Shown: positions 1-6,557 of the stretch, piece by piece
Numbering within the stretch: position 1 is the stretch's first letter
Layout of the letters: each line of letters begins with the position of its first letter
Source: Dehalococcoidia bacterium
Lineage (GTDB): Bacteria; Chloroflexota; Dehalococcoidia; Dehalococcoidales; RBG-16-60-22
DNA length: 12,914 nt
Direction: 5' to 3'
Assembly: GCA_030613665.1 (NCBI GenBank)
Contig: JAUWLN010000036.1
Span: 1-12,914 of the forward strand
The notes under the pieces: model-generated
Seen by the model: the letters and a program-made list of their open reading frames with translations, nothing else
Databases searched by the model: none
Told to the model about the DNA's origin: nothing
Position numbers and translations under genes: made by a program

Positions 1-371
1 CAATTAGGTCCAATGAGGGTGGTGTTCGTGCTGCGGAGGTAATGGTGCACTTTAAGTTCATCGAGTGCCGGGATATGTTCGGTGATGCAGGCAACCAGGC
101 TGATGCCCGCATCCGCGGCTTCTATAATGGCGTCGAAGGCAAAAGCAGCCGGGACAAAAATCAGGCTGGTATTGGCTCCGGTTTCTGCCCTTGCCTGTTC
201 CACGCTGTTGAAAACCGGCACCTCTTTTTCCCACCTGGTGCCTCCTTTCCCGGGCGTTACACCTGCCACAACGTTGGTGCCGTACTCCATACACTTCCGG
301 GTGTGGAAAGACGCTTCTCTGCCGGTAATGCCCTGAACAAGCACCCTGGTATCGTTATCAACCAGTATCAT
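1..371 (-). CDS. sucD: Succinyl-CoA ligase alpha subunit, N-terminal part (partial at window edge)
   Basis: This is the N-terminal 123 residues of the alpha subunit of succinyl-CoA synthetase (succinate + CoA + NTP <-> succinyl-CoA + NDP + Pi, TCA cycle, cytoplasm). The frame read on the minus strand from the ATG at 371-369 begins MILVDNDTRVLVQGITGREA and continues with HTRKCMEYGTNVVAGVTPGKGG, the CoA-binding Rossmann domain typical of SucD. It runs on to LIGPN at the window edge, which matches the start of the family's GPNCPG segment. The catalytic histidine region lies outside the window. The ATG overlaps the sucC stop as ATGA (371-368), so translational coupling to sucC is likely. The gene is third in the SDR-sucC-sucD operon. 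Identification is strong. Use of ADP or GDP, or activity on a related acid such as malate, cannot be decided from this fragment. Confidence 0.93.
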   Translation of the reverse strand, partial: MILVDNDTRVLVQGITGREASFHTRKCMEYGTNVVAGVTPGKGGTRWEKEVPVFNSVEQARAETGANTSLIFVPAAFAFDAIIEAADAGISLVACITEHIPALDELKVHHYLRSTNTTLIGPN

Positions 372-1567
372 TTTCGTTCCCTGGCGTCTCTATCCGGCGC
401 GCCCTCTCCCCGTTTTGCCATTGAGACGGCCGTTTCTGCCGCCTTCACCAGATCTGCCTCAAAGGTTATATTCAGCCCGGACTCTTCTAGGATTTGCATC
501 GCTTCCTTGAGGTTGGTGCCGTTCATCCTGACAATAAACGGAACTTTTACTTCTCTTTCTTTGAGTACCCATACCAGGGCTTTCGCCACCGCATCGCATC
601 TCTGGATGCCGCCGAACACGTTTATCCAGGCGGCTTTGACCTTGGGGTCGGCAAGCAGAATCTTGAGAGCACTGGCAACCTGTTCTTCATTGGCGCCTCC
701 TCCCAGATCCAGGAAGTTGGCCGGTTCGCCCCCCGCCAGCTTTATCAGGTCCATGGTGGCCATGGCCAGGCCGGCGCCATTGACCAGACAGCCCACATTG
801 CCGCCTATCTTAACGTAGTTCAGGCCAATATCACCCGCTGCCACCTCTGACGGGTCCTCCTGGGAGCTATCCCGCAGTTGGGCAACGTCCTGATGTCGGG
901 GCAGGGCATTATCGTCAAAATTGACCTTAACGTCAAGCGCCAGCAGTTTTCCATCCTTGAGAACGACCAGGGGGTTGATTTCTACCAGAGAGCACTCCTT
1001 TTCCATGAATAAGCGGTAAATGCCCACCATCATCTCCGTGGCTTGCCGGACGCTTTCTCCGGGCAGATTTAGTCGATAGGACAGTATCCGCGCCTGGTTG
1101 GGCATAAGGCCGGTGACCAGATTAACCTGCTGTTTCATAATCTTCTGAGGACTTTTCGCGGCTACATCCTCTATTTCCATGCCCCCGGCCTCACTGGCCA
1201 TCATGACCGGAGCACGGGTCAATGTGTCCAGCAGCATACCGAGGTAAAGCTCTTTTTCCGCCTGAATTGCTTCCTCTACCAGCACCGCGTTCACCGGCAG
1301 TCCATCCGGTCCTGTCTGGTGAGTGGTGAGCCTGGTGCCGAGCAGGTCTCTGGCGATTTTCTCTGCTTCCGCCGGTGTTTCCGCGACCTTTATGCCCCCG
1401 GCTTTGCCCCTGCCTCCGGCATGGACCTGGGCTTTTATGACCGCCCGCCCGCCGAGCTGCCGGGCAGCTTCTCCGGCTTCAACGGCCGTCTTCGCCACTC
1501 TTCCCTGAGGTACCGGCACTCCGTAACCGGAAAGAAGTTCTTTTGCCTGATATTCGGGGATTTTTAT
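368..1567 (-). CDS. sucC: Succinyl-CoA ligase beta subunit, apparent ATA start codon
   Basis: This is the nucleotide-binding beta subunit of succinyl-CoA synthetase, partner of the adjacent SucD. The frame shows the ATP-grasp region with HAGGRGKAGGIKV (about residues 49-61), the Mg-binding EINPLV segment (196-201) and DVKVNFDDNA (212-221). The CoA-ligase domain carries VNGAGLAMATMD (about 262-273) and NVFGGIQRCD. Length is 399 aa if started at 1567, close to the roughly 390 aa of the family. The conserved N-terminus KIPEYQAKELLSGYGVPVPQ is fully encoded, but the codon at the initiator position (1567-1565) is ATA. The first NTG codon is a GTG at 1519-1517. It lacks a Shine-Dalgarno sequence and would remove the conserved EYQAKELL helix. 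I chose the ATA because an AGGGGG lies 7 nt upstream and the family alignment demands it. It overlaps the SDR stop as ATAA. The family call is certain; the start is unusual. Confidence 0.93.
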   Translation of the reverse strand: MKIPEYQAKELLSGYGVPVPQGRVAKTAVEAGEAARQLGGRAVIKAQVHAGGRGKAGGIKVAETPAEAEKIARDLLGTRLTTHQTGPDGLPVNAVLVEEAIQAEKELYLGMLLDTLTRAPVMMASEAGGMEIEDVAAKSPQKIMKQQVNLVTGLMPNQARILSYRLNLPGESVRQATEMMVGIYRLFMEKECSLVEINPLVVLKDGKLLALDVKVNFDDNALPRHQDVAQLRDSSQEDPSEVAAGDIGLNYVKIGGNVGCLVNGAGLAMATMDLIKLAGGEPANFLDLGGGANEEQVASALKILLADPKVKAAWINVFGGIQRCDAVAKALVWVLKEREVKVPFIVRMNGTNLKEAMQILEESGLNITFEADLVKAAETAVSMAKRGEGAPDRDARERK

Positions 1568-2376
1568 TTGCGTGCCCCCTGGGATATGGTACCCGTTAAG
1601 CCGCCATCGACGACCAGATTCGTTCCCGTTATATACTTGGCCTCATCTGAAGCCAGGTACAGGACAGCGTAGGCAATGTCCCAGGCTTCGCCCTGCTTGC
1701 CGGTGGGGGACATGGCATCCCGCTGTTTCCACATCTCGTCAACCATTCCATCATAGGCATCGGTATAGTAGCGAGCAATCCTCGGGGTCTTCATCAGCCC
1801 GGGCGATACCGCGTTAACCCGAATCCCTTTCCGGGCATACTGAATGGCGACCTCCCGGGTGAGTGCCAGCACCCCGGCCTTTGATACCGCATAAGCAAGC
1901 ATCGGTTTCGGTTCTGTCCTTATGGCGACGATAGAAGCTATATTAATTATGGAACCGCTTCCCTGCTTCTCCATGTGGGGCAGGGTGTACTTGCAGGTTA
2001 GGAACATGCTTTTCAGGTTGACATTCAGGACCCGGTCCCAGTTTTCTTCGCTGGTTTCAACCGGCCCGCCGTGTGCCCCCAGAGCGACGTTGTTATCCAG
2101 GATGTCAACCCTGCCGTAAGTCTGGATACATTTCTCCACCAGGCTCTTGCAGTCACTGGCTTTGGACACATCAGCCTGGAAGACAAAGCTGTCTCCGTCT
2201 TCCTCATCGATGGCGTGCCTGGTCTCTTCAGCCGCCTCAGGGTTCAAATCAACCAGCATGACCCGGGCACCCTCCCTGGCGAGAAGAATAGATGTCGCTT
2301 TGCCGATGCCTATACCGGCGGCGATTGAGCCAGCGCCGGTGACAATGGCCACTTTTCCTTTAACGCGCTCTCCCAA
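1564..2376 (-). CDS. Short-chain dehydrogenase/reductase (SDR), NAD-type
   Basis: This is a classical SDR oxidoreductase of 270 aa, probably cytoplasmic; the substrate is not known. The Rossmann dinucleotide motif is TGAGSIAAGIGIG (13-25), with three residues more than the simple TGxxxGIG form. Asp43 at the end of the second strand (VDLN) favours NAD(H) over NADP(H). The NNxG-type segment is DNNVALG, with Val replacing the usual Ala. The catalytic set is Asn120, Ser148, Tyr162 and Lys166 (YAVSK), followed by SPGLMKTP and the C-terminal ITGTNLVVDGGL. The start is a TTG at 2376-2374, chosen because AAGGAGG (2390-2384) lies 7 nt upstream and no better codon precedes it. It is the first gene of the operon with sucC and sucD, and its TAA overlaps the sucC ATA. 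The linkage hints at oxidation of a hydroxy acid or alcohol feeding an acyl-CoA pool, but this is only inference. Confidence 0.9.
   Translation of the reverse strand: MGERVKGKVAIVTGAGSIAAGIGIGKATSILLAREGARVMLVDLNPEAAEETRHAIDEEDGDSFVFQADVSKASDCKSLVEKCIQTYGRVDILDNNVALGAHGGPVETSEENWDRVLNVNLKSMFLTCKYTLPHMEKQGSGSIINIASIVAIRTEPKPMLAYAVSKAGVLALTREVAIQYARKGIRVNAVSPGLMKTPRIARYYTDAYDGMVDEMWKQRDAMSPTGKQGEAWDIAYAVLYLASDEAKYITGTNLVVDGGLTGTISQGARK
1575..1580 (-). promoter_or_regulatory. Shine-Dalgarno site for the ATA start of sucC
   Basis: On the minus strand AGGGGG (1580-1575) lies 7 nt before the ATA at 1567-1565. It differs from AGGAGG by one A-to-G change, which can still pair with the anti-SD as a G-U wobble. 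The spacing equals that of the SDR gene upstream (AAGGAGG, 7 nt, TTG). This supports initiation at the ATA rather than at the GTG 48 nt downstream, which has no comparable site. Confidence 0.6.
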
Positions 2377-2443
2377 CGTTTAGCCTCCTTCTTTTTGGTG
2401 AAAAAATGTGTAGAGATGCTGTCCCGGTCGGTAAATCGCTGGT

Positions 2444-2472
2444 AGTGTAGCATCTCCATTCCTAGCTGTCAA
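2444..2472 (-). promoter_or_regulatory. Sigma70-type promoter for the SDR-sucC-sucD operon
   Basis: On the minus strand there is a perfect -35 box TTGACA (2472-2467), a 17-nt spacer and the -10 box TACACT (2449-2444). Transcription would begin about 2437, leaving a leader of about 60 nt before the TTG start of the SDR gene. Confidence 0.65.
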
Positions 2473-2497
2473 ACTCATCTCCTGTCCGTTTATTATT

Positions 2498-2527
2498 TTG
2501 ACACTGGATGAAAAAAGGTAATATTAT
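2498..2527 (+). promoter_or_regulatory. Candidate upstream promoter of the FAH-family gene
   Basis: TTGACA at 2498-2503 is followed by an 18-nt spacer and TATTAT at 2522-2527. It points away from the minus-strand promoter at 2444-2472, so the gap between the two genes is a divergent promoter region. Confidence 0.5.
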
Positions 2528-2529
2528 AC

Positions 2530-2557
2530 TTGAATTTATCGCCTGTTTTCGTATAAA
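2530..2557 (+). promoter_or_regulatory. Candidate downstream promoter of the FAH-family gene
   Basis: TTGAAT at 2530-2535, a 16-nt spacer and TATAAA at 2552-2557. This is a second sigma70-like match just downstream of the first; either or both could drive the gene. The AT-rich leader between it and the start codon (2558-2609) shows no clear structure to me. Confidence 0.45.
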
Positions 2558-2623
2558 TTGTATAGGCATTGCGATAAACCGATAATAAAAAAATTAAATT
2601 ATCGGATAGAAGGAGGAAAAGCA

Positions 2624-3385
2624 ATGAAAATCGCGCGTTTTCAGTGGCAGGGCAAGGTGACCTGGGGAATTGTCGAAGGTGAGGACATATATGCCCTCAA
2701 GGGCGACATCTACCAGGAATTCGAGAAGGGGGCCAAGTTGTGTCAGCTGGGAGATGTGAAACTATTAGCCCCGATTGACCCCAGTATCACCATTGCCTGC
2801 GGCATGAACTACATGGATCATATCAAGGAGATGGGCTGGGAGGTACCCGAGCAGCCGGCACTGTTCTTTAAGCCGAGAAATACTATCGTTGGGCCGGATG
2901 ATGACGTCGTCTACCTGAAAGCATCTGAGGATTTACGCTACGAGGGTGAGTTATGCTGTGTTATCAAACGCCTGGCCAAGGAGGTACCGGAAGACAAAGC
3001 GCTGGATTACGTCCTCGGCTACACCTGCGGCAATGATGTGACCGCCTACGACCTTAATGCAAAGGACGGGCGCCTGACCAGGGCGAAAGCCTTTGATACC
3101 TCCGGGCCGGTGGGTCCCTTTCTGGTAACCGGTCTCGACCCTCATAACCTGAAGATAAAGAGTCGACTCAACGGCAAAGCCCAGCAGGACAACAACACCG
3201 GACTTACCGTTTTTGGAGTTGAGAAACTGGTCAGCTACATATCGGCTTTCCTGACACTGCAGCCCGGCGACATGATCTGGACGGGAACACCCCCGGGGGG
3301 CGCCTGCCCGGTAAAGGTCGGAGATAGTATGGAAGTGGAGATTGAGGGCATCGGTACCCTCAGAAACAGGATAGTGGCACTGTAA
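2624..3385 (+). CDS. Fumarylacetoacetate hydrolase (FAH) family protein
   Basis: This 253-aa protein belongs to the FAH superfamily, which includes acylpyruvate hydrolases, fumarylpyruvate hydrolase, 2-hydroxyhepta-2,4-diene-1,7-dioate isomerase and oxaloacetate decarboxylase/tautomerase. A short N-terminal domain (1-50) precedes the catalytic core. Visible motifs are GMNYMDH with His66 as the likely catalytic histidine, FFKPRNT (81-87), the metal ligands in YEGE (Glu107, Glu109) and GNDVTAYD (Asp138). KAFDTSGPVGP (155-165) and WTGTPPG (219-225) follow. The start at 2624 was preferred over an in-frame start at 2558 because AAGGAGG (2610-2616) lies 7 nt before it and the family begins at this point. 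The gene stands alone, divergent from the SDR operon. The exact substrate cannot be read from the sequence; degradation of a 2-oxo acid intermediate is the general expectation. Confidence 0.9.
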   Translation: MKIARFQWQGKVTWGIVEGEDIYALKGDIYQEFEKGAKLCQLGDVKLLAPIDPSITIACGMNYMDHIKEMGWEVPEQPALFFKPRNTIVGPDDDVVYLKASEDLRYEGELCCVIKRLAKEVPEDKALDYVLGYTCGNDVTAYDLNAKDGRLTRAKAFDTSGPVGPFLVTGLDPHNLKIKSRLNGKAQQDNNTGLTVFGVEKLVSYISAFLTLQPGDMIWTGTPPGGACPVKVGDSMEVEIEGIGTLRNRIVAL

Positions 3386-3396
3386 TACAGGAGTAC

Positions 3397-3427
3397 CCGC
3401 CCGGAAAATATTGGAACGGTGGATTTT
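3397..3427 (+). terminator. Weak candidate terminator after the FAH gene
   Basis: CCGCC (3397-3401) can pair with GGTGG (3418-3422), including one G-U pair, across a 16-nt loop. TTTTT follows at 3424-3428. The stem is short and the loop large, so this is only a suggestion. No better terminator lies between the FAH gene and the riboswitch promoter. Confidence 0.25.
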
Positions 3428-3452
3428 TCGCAAAAAATATAGTAAGTTATAT

Positions 3453-3458
3453 TATAAT
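3453..3458 (+). promoter_or_regulatory. -10 box of the corrinoid operon promoter
   Basis: A perfect TATAAT sits in a very AT-rich stretch 8-15 nt before the riboswitch aptamer. No convincing -35 hexamer is found at 16-18 nt spacing (the 17-nt position reads GCAAAA). The promoter is therefore inferred from the -10 match and its position. Transcription would start about 3465. Confidence 0.45.
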
Positions 3459-3465
3459 ATAAGAA

Positions 3466-3590
3466 AAGATTAGGCAGGGGTGCCCTGTCGCGAGTCAGGG
3501 CTTAATTGGAAGGCAAGTCGGTGAAAAGCCGACGCGGCCGCGCCGCTGTGAGTGATGGTTGAGCCATCATAAGTCAGAACGCCAGCCCTT
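3466..3590 (+). promoter_or_regulatory. Cobalamin (adenosylcobalamin) riboswitch aptamer
   Basis: This leader RNA is expected to bind adenosylcobalamin and shut down the corrinoid operon when the cofactor is plentiful. Visible parts, in order, are a P2-like hairpin GCCCTG/CAGGGC (3482-3487 with 3496-3501) and the conserved core around GGAAGGCAAGTCGGTGAAAA with the hairpin GTCGG/CCGAC. Next comes CGCCGCTGTGAGTG (from 3541), matching the family's CCACTGTGA segment, then a small hairpin GATGG/CCATC. The B12 box AAGTCAGAACGCCAGCC (3571-3587) closes the aptamer. The closing helix P1 is weak by eye, so the ends are approximate. The nine genes downstream are for corrinoid import and cobamide assembly, which supports the call. 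Confidence 0.9.
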
Positions 3591-3603
3591 ATTATCCTAC
3601 ATT

Positions 3604-3666
3604 GCTCCGCGGGGAGGATTAGGAATTTTTATTTCCCCTCGCTGGAGCGGGGGTTTTTGTTTTTTT
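3604..3666 (+). terminator. Riboswitch expression platform: terminator with overlapping antiterminator
   Basis: CCCC-U-CGC (3635-3642) pairs with GCGGGGG (3647-3653) around a UGGA loop, followed by a 13-nt T-rich run (3654-3666). This is a classical intrinsic terminator before btuF. An exclusive alternative uses GCTCC (3604-3608) with GGAGC (3644-3648) and GGGGA (3611-3615) with TCCCC (3634-3638), which would break up the terminator. The arrangement suggests control by transcription attenuation: cofactor-bound aptamer gives termination, free aptamer gives read-through. The two structures and the T-run are seen directly; the direction of switching is inferred from the family. Confidence 0.75.
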
Positions 3667-3689
3667 AAGACTGACAGAGGGAGAATGAA

Positions 3690-4661
3690 ATGAAGATAAA
3701 GTGGCTGAAGACGGCGATGCTCTGTATAGTCCTGGTCACAATAACGTGTCTGCCGGCGGCCTGTACTCAAATTACCGGTGAAGAGCCGGCGACGCTTCCT
3801 GCCGGGGGAGAGGCCTTTCCTCTGGAAATAGTCGACCAGGCGGGCAGGGCGGTCAGGGTAGAGAAATTACCGGAAAAGATAATATCACTGGCGCCGAGCA
3901 ATACTGAAATCCTGTACGCTCTCGGGCTGGAAGACAGATTGGTGGGCGTCACCGAATACTGTGATTACCCTGAGGCCGCCAGGCAGAAACCGGAGGTAGG
4001 AGGGTATTCCACGGTTGATGTCGAGAAAGTGGTGGACGCTGAACCAGACCTGATATTCGCGACTAATATTCACAAGGATGAGGTAACGCCGCGACTGGAA
4101 GGGCTTGGCTTGACCGTGGTTACTCTGGACCCGACAAACGTTGAAGAGGTGGTGGAAGCAATCAATTTGATGGGAAGGGTTACGGGAAAAGGAGAGGCGG
4201 CGTCTCATATAACCGGGGAAATGGAGGAGCGGATCAAAGCAGTAACGGATAAAACGGCGGCGCTGGCTGAGGAGCAGAAACCACGGGTTATTTATATTCT
4301 GTGGCATGACCCGCTGATGACAGTGGGTAAGGTAACGCGCATCCATGAGCTGATTCATATGGCCGGAGGTATTAATATTGCACAGGACCTGACCGAGGAA
4401 TATCCCAAAATCAGTATGGAAGCCGTGATTATGGCCAATCCCCAGGTCATTATCGCCGGTGGCGGTCATGGTAGCGGGCAGGATGCCCCCGTCCAGTTTG
4501 CCCTGACTGAGCCGAGATTGGCCGGGGTGGAGGCACGGTTGTATAACCGGGTGTATGAGATAGATTCAGACCTGACCAGCCGTCCCGGGCCGAGGGTTGT
4601 AGAGGGCCTGGAACAGCTTGCGGAATTCATCCATCCCGAACTGTTTGAGGGGTCCAGATGA
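3690..4661 (+). CDS. btuF: Corrinoid ABC transporter substrate-binding lipoprotein
   Basis: This is the extracytoplasmic binding protein of a cobalamin/corrinoid importer, 323 aa. A basic start and hydrophobic stretch (1-24) lead to Cys25 in LPAAC, a likely lipidation site although proline at -3 is not typical of a lipobox. A variable linker follows, then the periplasmic-binding fold of the BtuF/FepB class: IISLAPSNTEILYALGLEDR (64-83), VGVTEYCDYP (85-94), VGGYSTVDVEKVVDAEPDLI and, later, a C-terminal lobe with LIHMAGGIN. It is the first gene behind the riboswitch and overlaps btuC by ATGA. The ATG at 3690 has GAGGGAGA upstream. An ATG five bases earlier meets a stop after two codons. Iron-siderophore or haem binding proteins look alike; the B12 operon and riboswitch decide for a corrinoid. 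Confidence 0.88.
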   Translation: MKIKWLKTAMLCIVLVTITCLPAACTQITGEEPATLPAGGEAFPLEIVDQAGRAVRVEKLPEKIISLAPSNTEILYALGLEDRLVGVTEYCDYPEAARQKPEVGGYSTVDVEKVVDAEPDLIFATNIHKDEVTPRLEGLGLTVVTLDPTNVEEVVEAINLMGRVTGKGEAASHITGEMEERIKAVTDKTAALAEEQKPRVIYILWHDPLMTVGKVTRIHELIHMAGGINIAQDLTEEYPKISMEAVIMANPQVIIAGGGHGSGQDAPVQFALTEPRLAGVEARLYNRVYEIDSDLTSRPGPRVVEGLEQLAEFIHPELFEGSR

Positions 4662-5716
4662 ACAATTCTCCGCCGGTGCATTTGCTTCACTGGCGCGGCC
4701 GGATATATGGCATCGCCGGACTGATAGTCCTGCTGGCAACGGTTGCTGTATTTGCTACCGCGGTCGGGAGCGTCAAGATACCGTTAACAACCACCGGCGC
4801 CATTCTGCTTTCCAAGCTGCCGCTGGTCGAGATAGCGCCCGAGTGGGCGAGCACATTGGAGACGATTGTCATTGATATCCGGTTGCCCAGAGTCATGCTG
4901 GCGGGGCTGGTGGGTGCCGCACTGGCGGCGGCGGGCGCTACCTATCAGGGACTCTTTCGAAATCCGCTCGCGGACCCGTATCTAATCGGGGTAGCTCAGG
5001 GGGCCGCGCTGGGCGCGGTAATCGGCTTTCTGCTGCCTTCTGGCTGGCACGCTCTGGGGTTTGGCATAATCCCTCTGCTTGCCTTCGCCGGCGCGCTCAT
5101 CAGCACCACTGTCGTCTATCTGCTGGCCCGTGTCGGCAAGACACTGCCCGTGACGACGCTCATACTGGCCGGGGTGGCATTGGGAGCGCTATTATCCTCA
5201 ATCGTCTCCTACCTCATTATTTCCAGCGGTGACAAACTGCACAGCATCATGTTCTGGCTAATGGGCAGCTTCTCCCTGAGCCAGTGGTCGGAGGCGATAA
5301 TGGTGTTGCCCTATATGCTGGTGGGCCTGGTTGTCCTTTTGCTTTACGCTCGCTCGTTGAATTTGATGCAGCTCGATGAGGAGCAGGCCCAGCAGCTCGG
5401 TATCAATGTGGAAAGGCTGAAACTCGTCTTACTTGGTGCGGCCACGCTGATAACCGCGGCGGCGGTCTCCTTTGTGGGCATTATCGGATTCGTCGGCATC
5501 ATCATCCCCCATGCGGTGCGCCTGATATGGGGTGCCGACTACCGCTTTCTGCTCCCCTTGTCGATTCTCACCGGGGCGATATTTCTTATTCTGGCCGACA
5601 TACTGGCGCGCACAGTGCTGGCGCCGGTCGAGATACCGATTGGTGTCATCACGGCCATCTGTGGTGCTCCCTTCTTCCTGTACCTGTTGCGGCGCCGGAA
5701 GCAGGTGATTTTCTGA
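4658..5716 (+). CDS. btuC: Corrinoid ABC transporter permease (FecCD family)
   Basis: This is the membrane-spanning subunit of the corrinoid importer, 352 aa, with about ten hydrophobic segments. Family signatures are DIRLPRVMLAGLVGAALA, GATYQGLFRNPLADPYLIG (roughly 90-110), VTTLILAGVALGALLSS and the coupling-helix region GFVGIIIPHAVRLIWG (about 275-290), which should contact BtuD. The C-terminus ends in APFFLYLLRRRK, typical of BtuC/FecD. The ATG at 4658 overlaps the btuF stop, with GAGGGG 5 nt upstream. The gene lies between the binding protein and the ATPase, so a complete importer is encoded. The substrate is assigned from the operon, since permeases of siderophore systems are very similar. 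Confidence 0.9.
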   Translation: MNNSPPVHLLHWRGRIYGIAGLIVLLATVAVFATAVGSVKIPLTTTGAILLSKLPLVEIAPEWASTLETIVIDIRLPRVMLAGLVGAALAAAGATYQGLFRNPLADPYLIGVAQGAALGAVIGFLLPSGWHALGFGIIPLLAFAGALISTTVVYLLARVGKTLPVTTLILAGVALGALLSSIVSYLIISSGDKLHSIMFWLMGSFSLSQWSEAIMVLPYMLVGLVVLLLYARSLNLMQLDEEQAQQLGINVERLKLVLLGAATLITAAAVSFVGIIGFVGIIIPHAVRLIWGADYRFLLPLSILTGAIFLILADILARTVLAPVEIPIGVITAICGAPFFLYLLRRRKQVIF

Positions 5717-5723
5717 GGCGGAT

Positions 5724-6557
5724 ATGATAACGATAGAAATGCAGAAAGTATCGCTGGGCTACAGTCACCGGACAGTCTTGCAGGACGTCAACCTGCGGGC
5801 AAAGCCGGGGGAGATAGTGGGGCTGATTGGCCCGAATGGCTGCGGGAAGTCCACCATGATACGGGCGTTAAGCCGCATCATTTCCCCGTTTTCAGGGCGG
5901 ATTCTCGTCGATGGTCAGGATATAACCAGGTTATCCAGGCAACAGCTGGCGCACTTAATCGGGGTGGTGCCGCAGATGCCGCTACTGCCCAGCGCCTTTA
6001 CCGCTTTTGAGATAGTGCTTATGGGCCGCAATCCACATCTCGGGTTTTTGCAATATGAAGGGCCGAAGGAAATCGCCATCACCTGGCAGGCTATGGAAAA
6101 GACGGGCACGCAGTCTCTTGCCGAGCGGAGGGTGAGCGAGCTTTCCGGAGGGGAAATACAGGGTTTGCTCATCGCCCGTGTTCTGGCCCAGGAAACGAAG
6201 GCGATTCTTCTGGATGAGCCAACGGCAAATCTGGACATTGGCCGGCAGGTTGAAATACTCGGCCTTATCCGGAACCTGTGCTCCGATAAAAATATGACGG
6301 TGCTTGCCGCCCTCCATGACCTGAATCTGGCGGCGCAGTACTGTGACCGATTGATTATGCTTAACGAAGGCAGAATATACGCCGAGGGAACACCGTGGGA
6401 GGTCATTAACGAGCGAAATATCGCTGAAGTCTATGGGGCCGGGAACAGTGTCTACTCCCACCCGGTGAACAGCCTGCCCTGCGTTTTGCTCAAGGCGGAT
6501 AACGGCAGACTCCCCGGACCTGTTGATGCTGATAAGAAGGACTTTAATTCAGGTTAA
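5724..6557 (+). CDS. btuD: Corrinoid ABC transporter ATP-binding protein
   Basis: This 277-aa ABC ATPase would power corrinoid import through BtuC. Motifs are Walker A GPNGCGKST (36-44), the Q-loop Gln84 (VVPQ), signature LSGGE (140-144), Walker B ILLDEP (161-166), D-loop NLD (169-171) and switch His198 (ALHDLN). After the signature the usual E-R/L-Q-R is EIQG, so the common arginine is replaced by Gly147. All catalytic residues are kept, so activity is expected. A roughly 40-residue tail after the last domain helix has no motif I recognise. It starts 7 nt after btuC, and its TAA directly abuts the cbiB ATG. Confidence 0.9.
   Translation: MITIEMQKVSLGYSHRTVLQDVNLRAKPGEIVGLIGPNGCGKSTMIRALSRIISPFSGRILVDGQDITRLSRQQLAHLIGVVPQMPLLPSAFTAFEIVLMGRNPHLGFLQYEGPKEIAITWQAMEKTGTQSLAERRVSELSGGEIQGLLIARVLAQETKAILLDEPTANLDIGRQVEILGLIRNLCSDKNMTVLAALHDLNLAAQYCDRLIMLNEGRIYAEGTPWEVINERNIAEVYGAGNSVYSHPVNSLPCVLLKADNGRLPGPVDADKKDFNSG

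Noticed and set aside
42..818. 258-codon open frame on the plus strand
   Set aside because: It lies antisense to sucD and sucC, whose frames show unmistakable family motifs on the minus strand. The plus-strand translation has no recognisable domain.
2558..2623. 22-codon N-terminal extension of the FAH gene
   Set aside because: It would begin inside or right after the -10 region, has no Shine-Dalgarno site and does not resemble the family. The ATG at 2624 has AAGGAGG at 7 nt.
3685..3693. Two-codon open frame ATG-AAA-TGA overlapping the btuF start as a possible regulatory upstream frame
   Set aside because: The Shine-Dalgarno site ends directly before this ATG, leaving no usable spacing, while it is well placed for the btuF ATG at 3690. 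Probably chance.
3885..4469. 194-codon open frame on the minus strand inside btuF
   Set aside because: It is antisense to a well-supported lipoprotein gene, with no recognisable protein features. It is a shadow of the coding bias.
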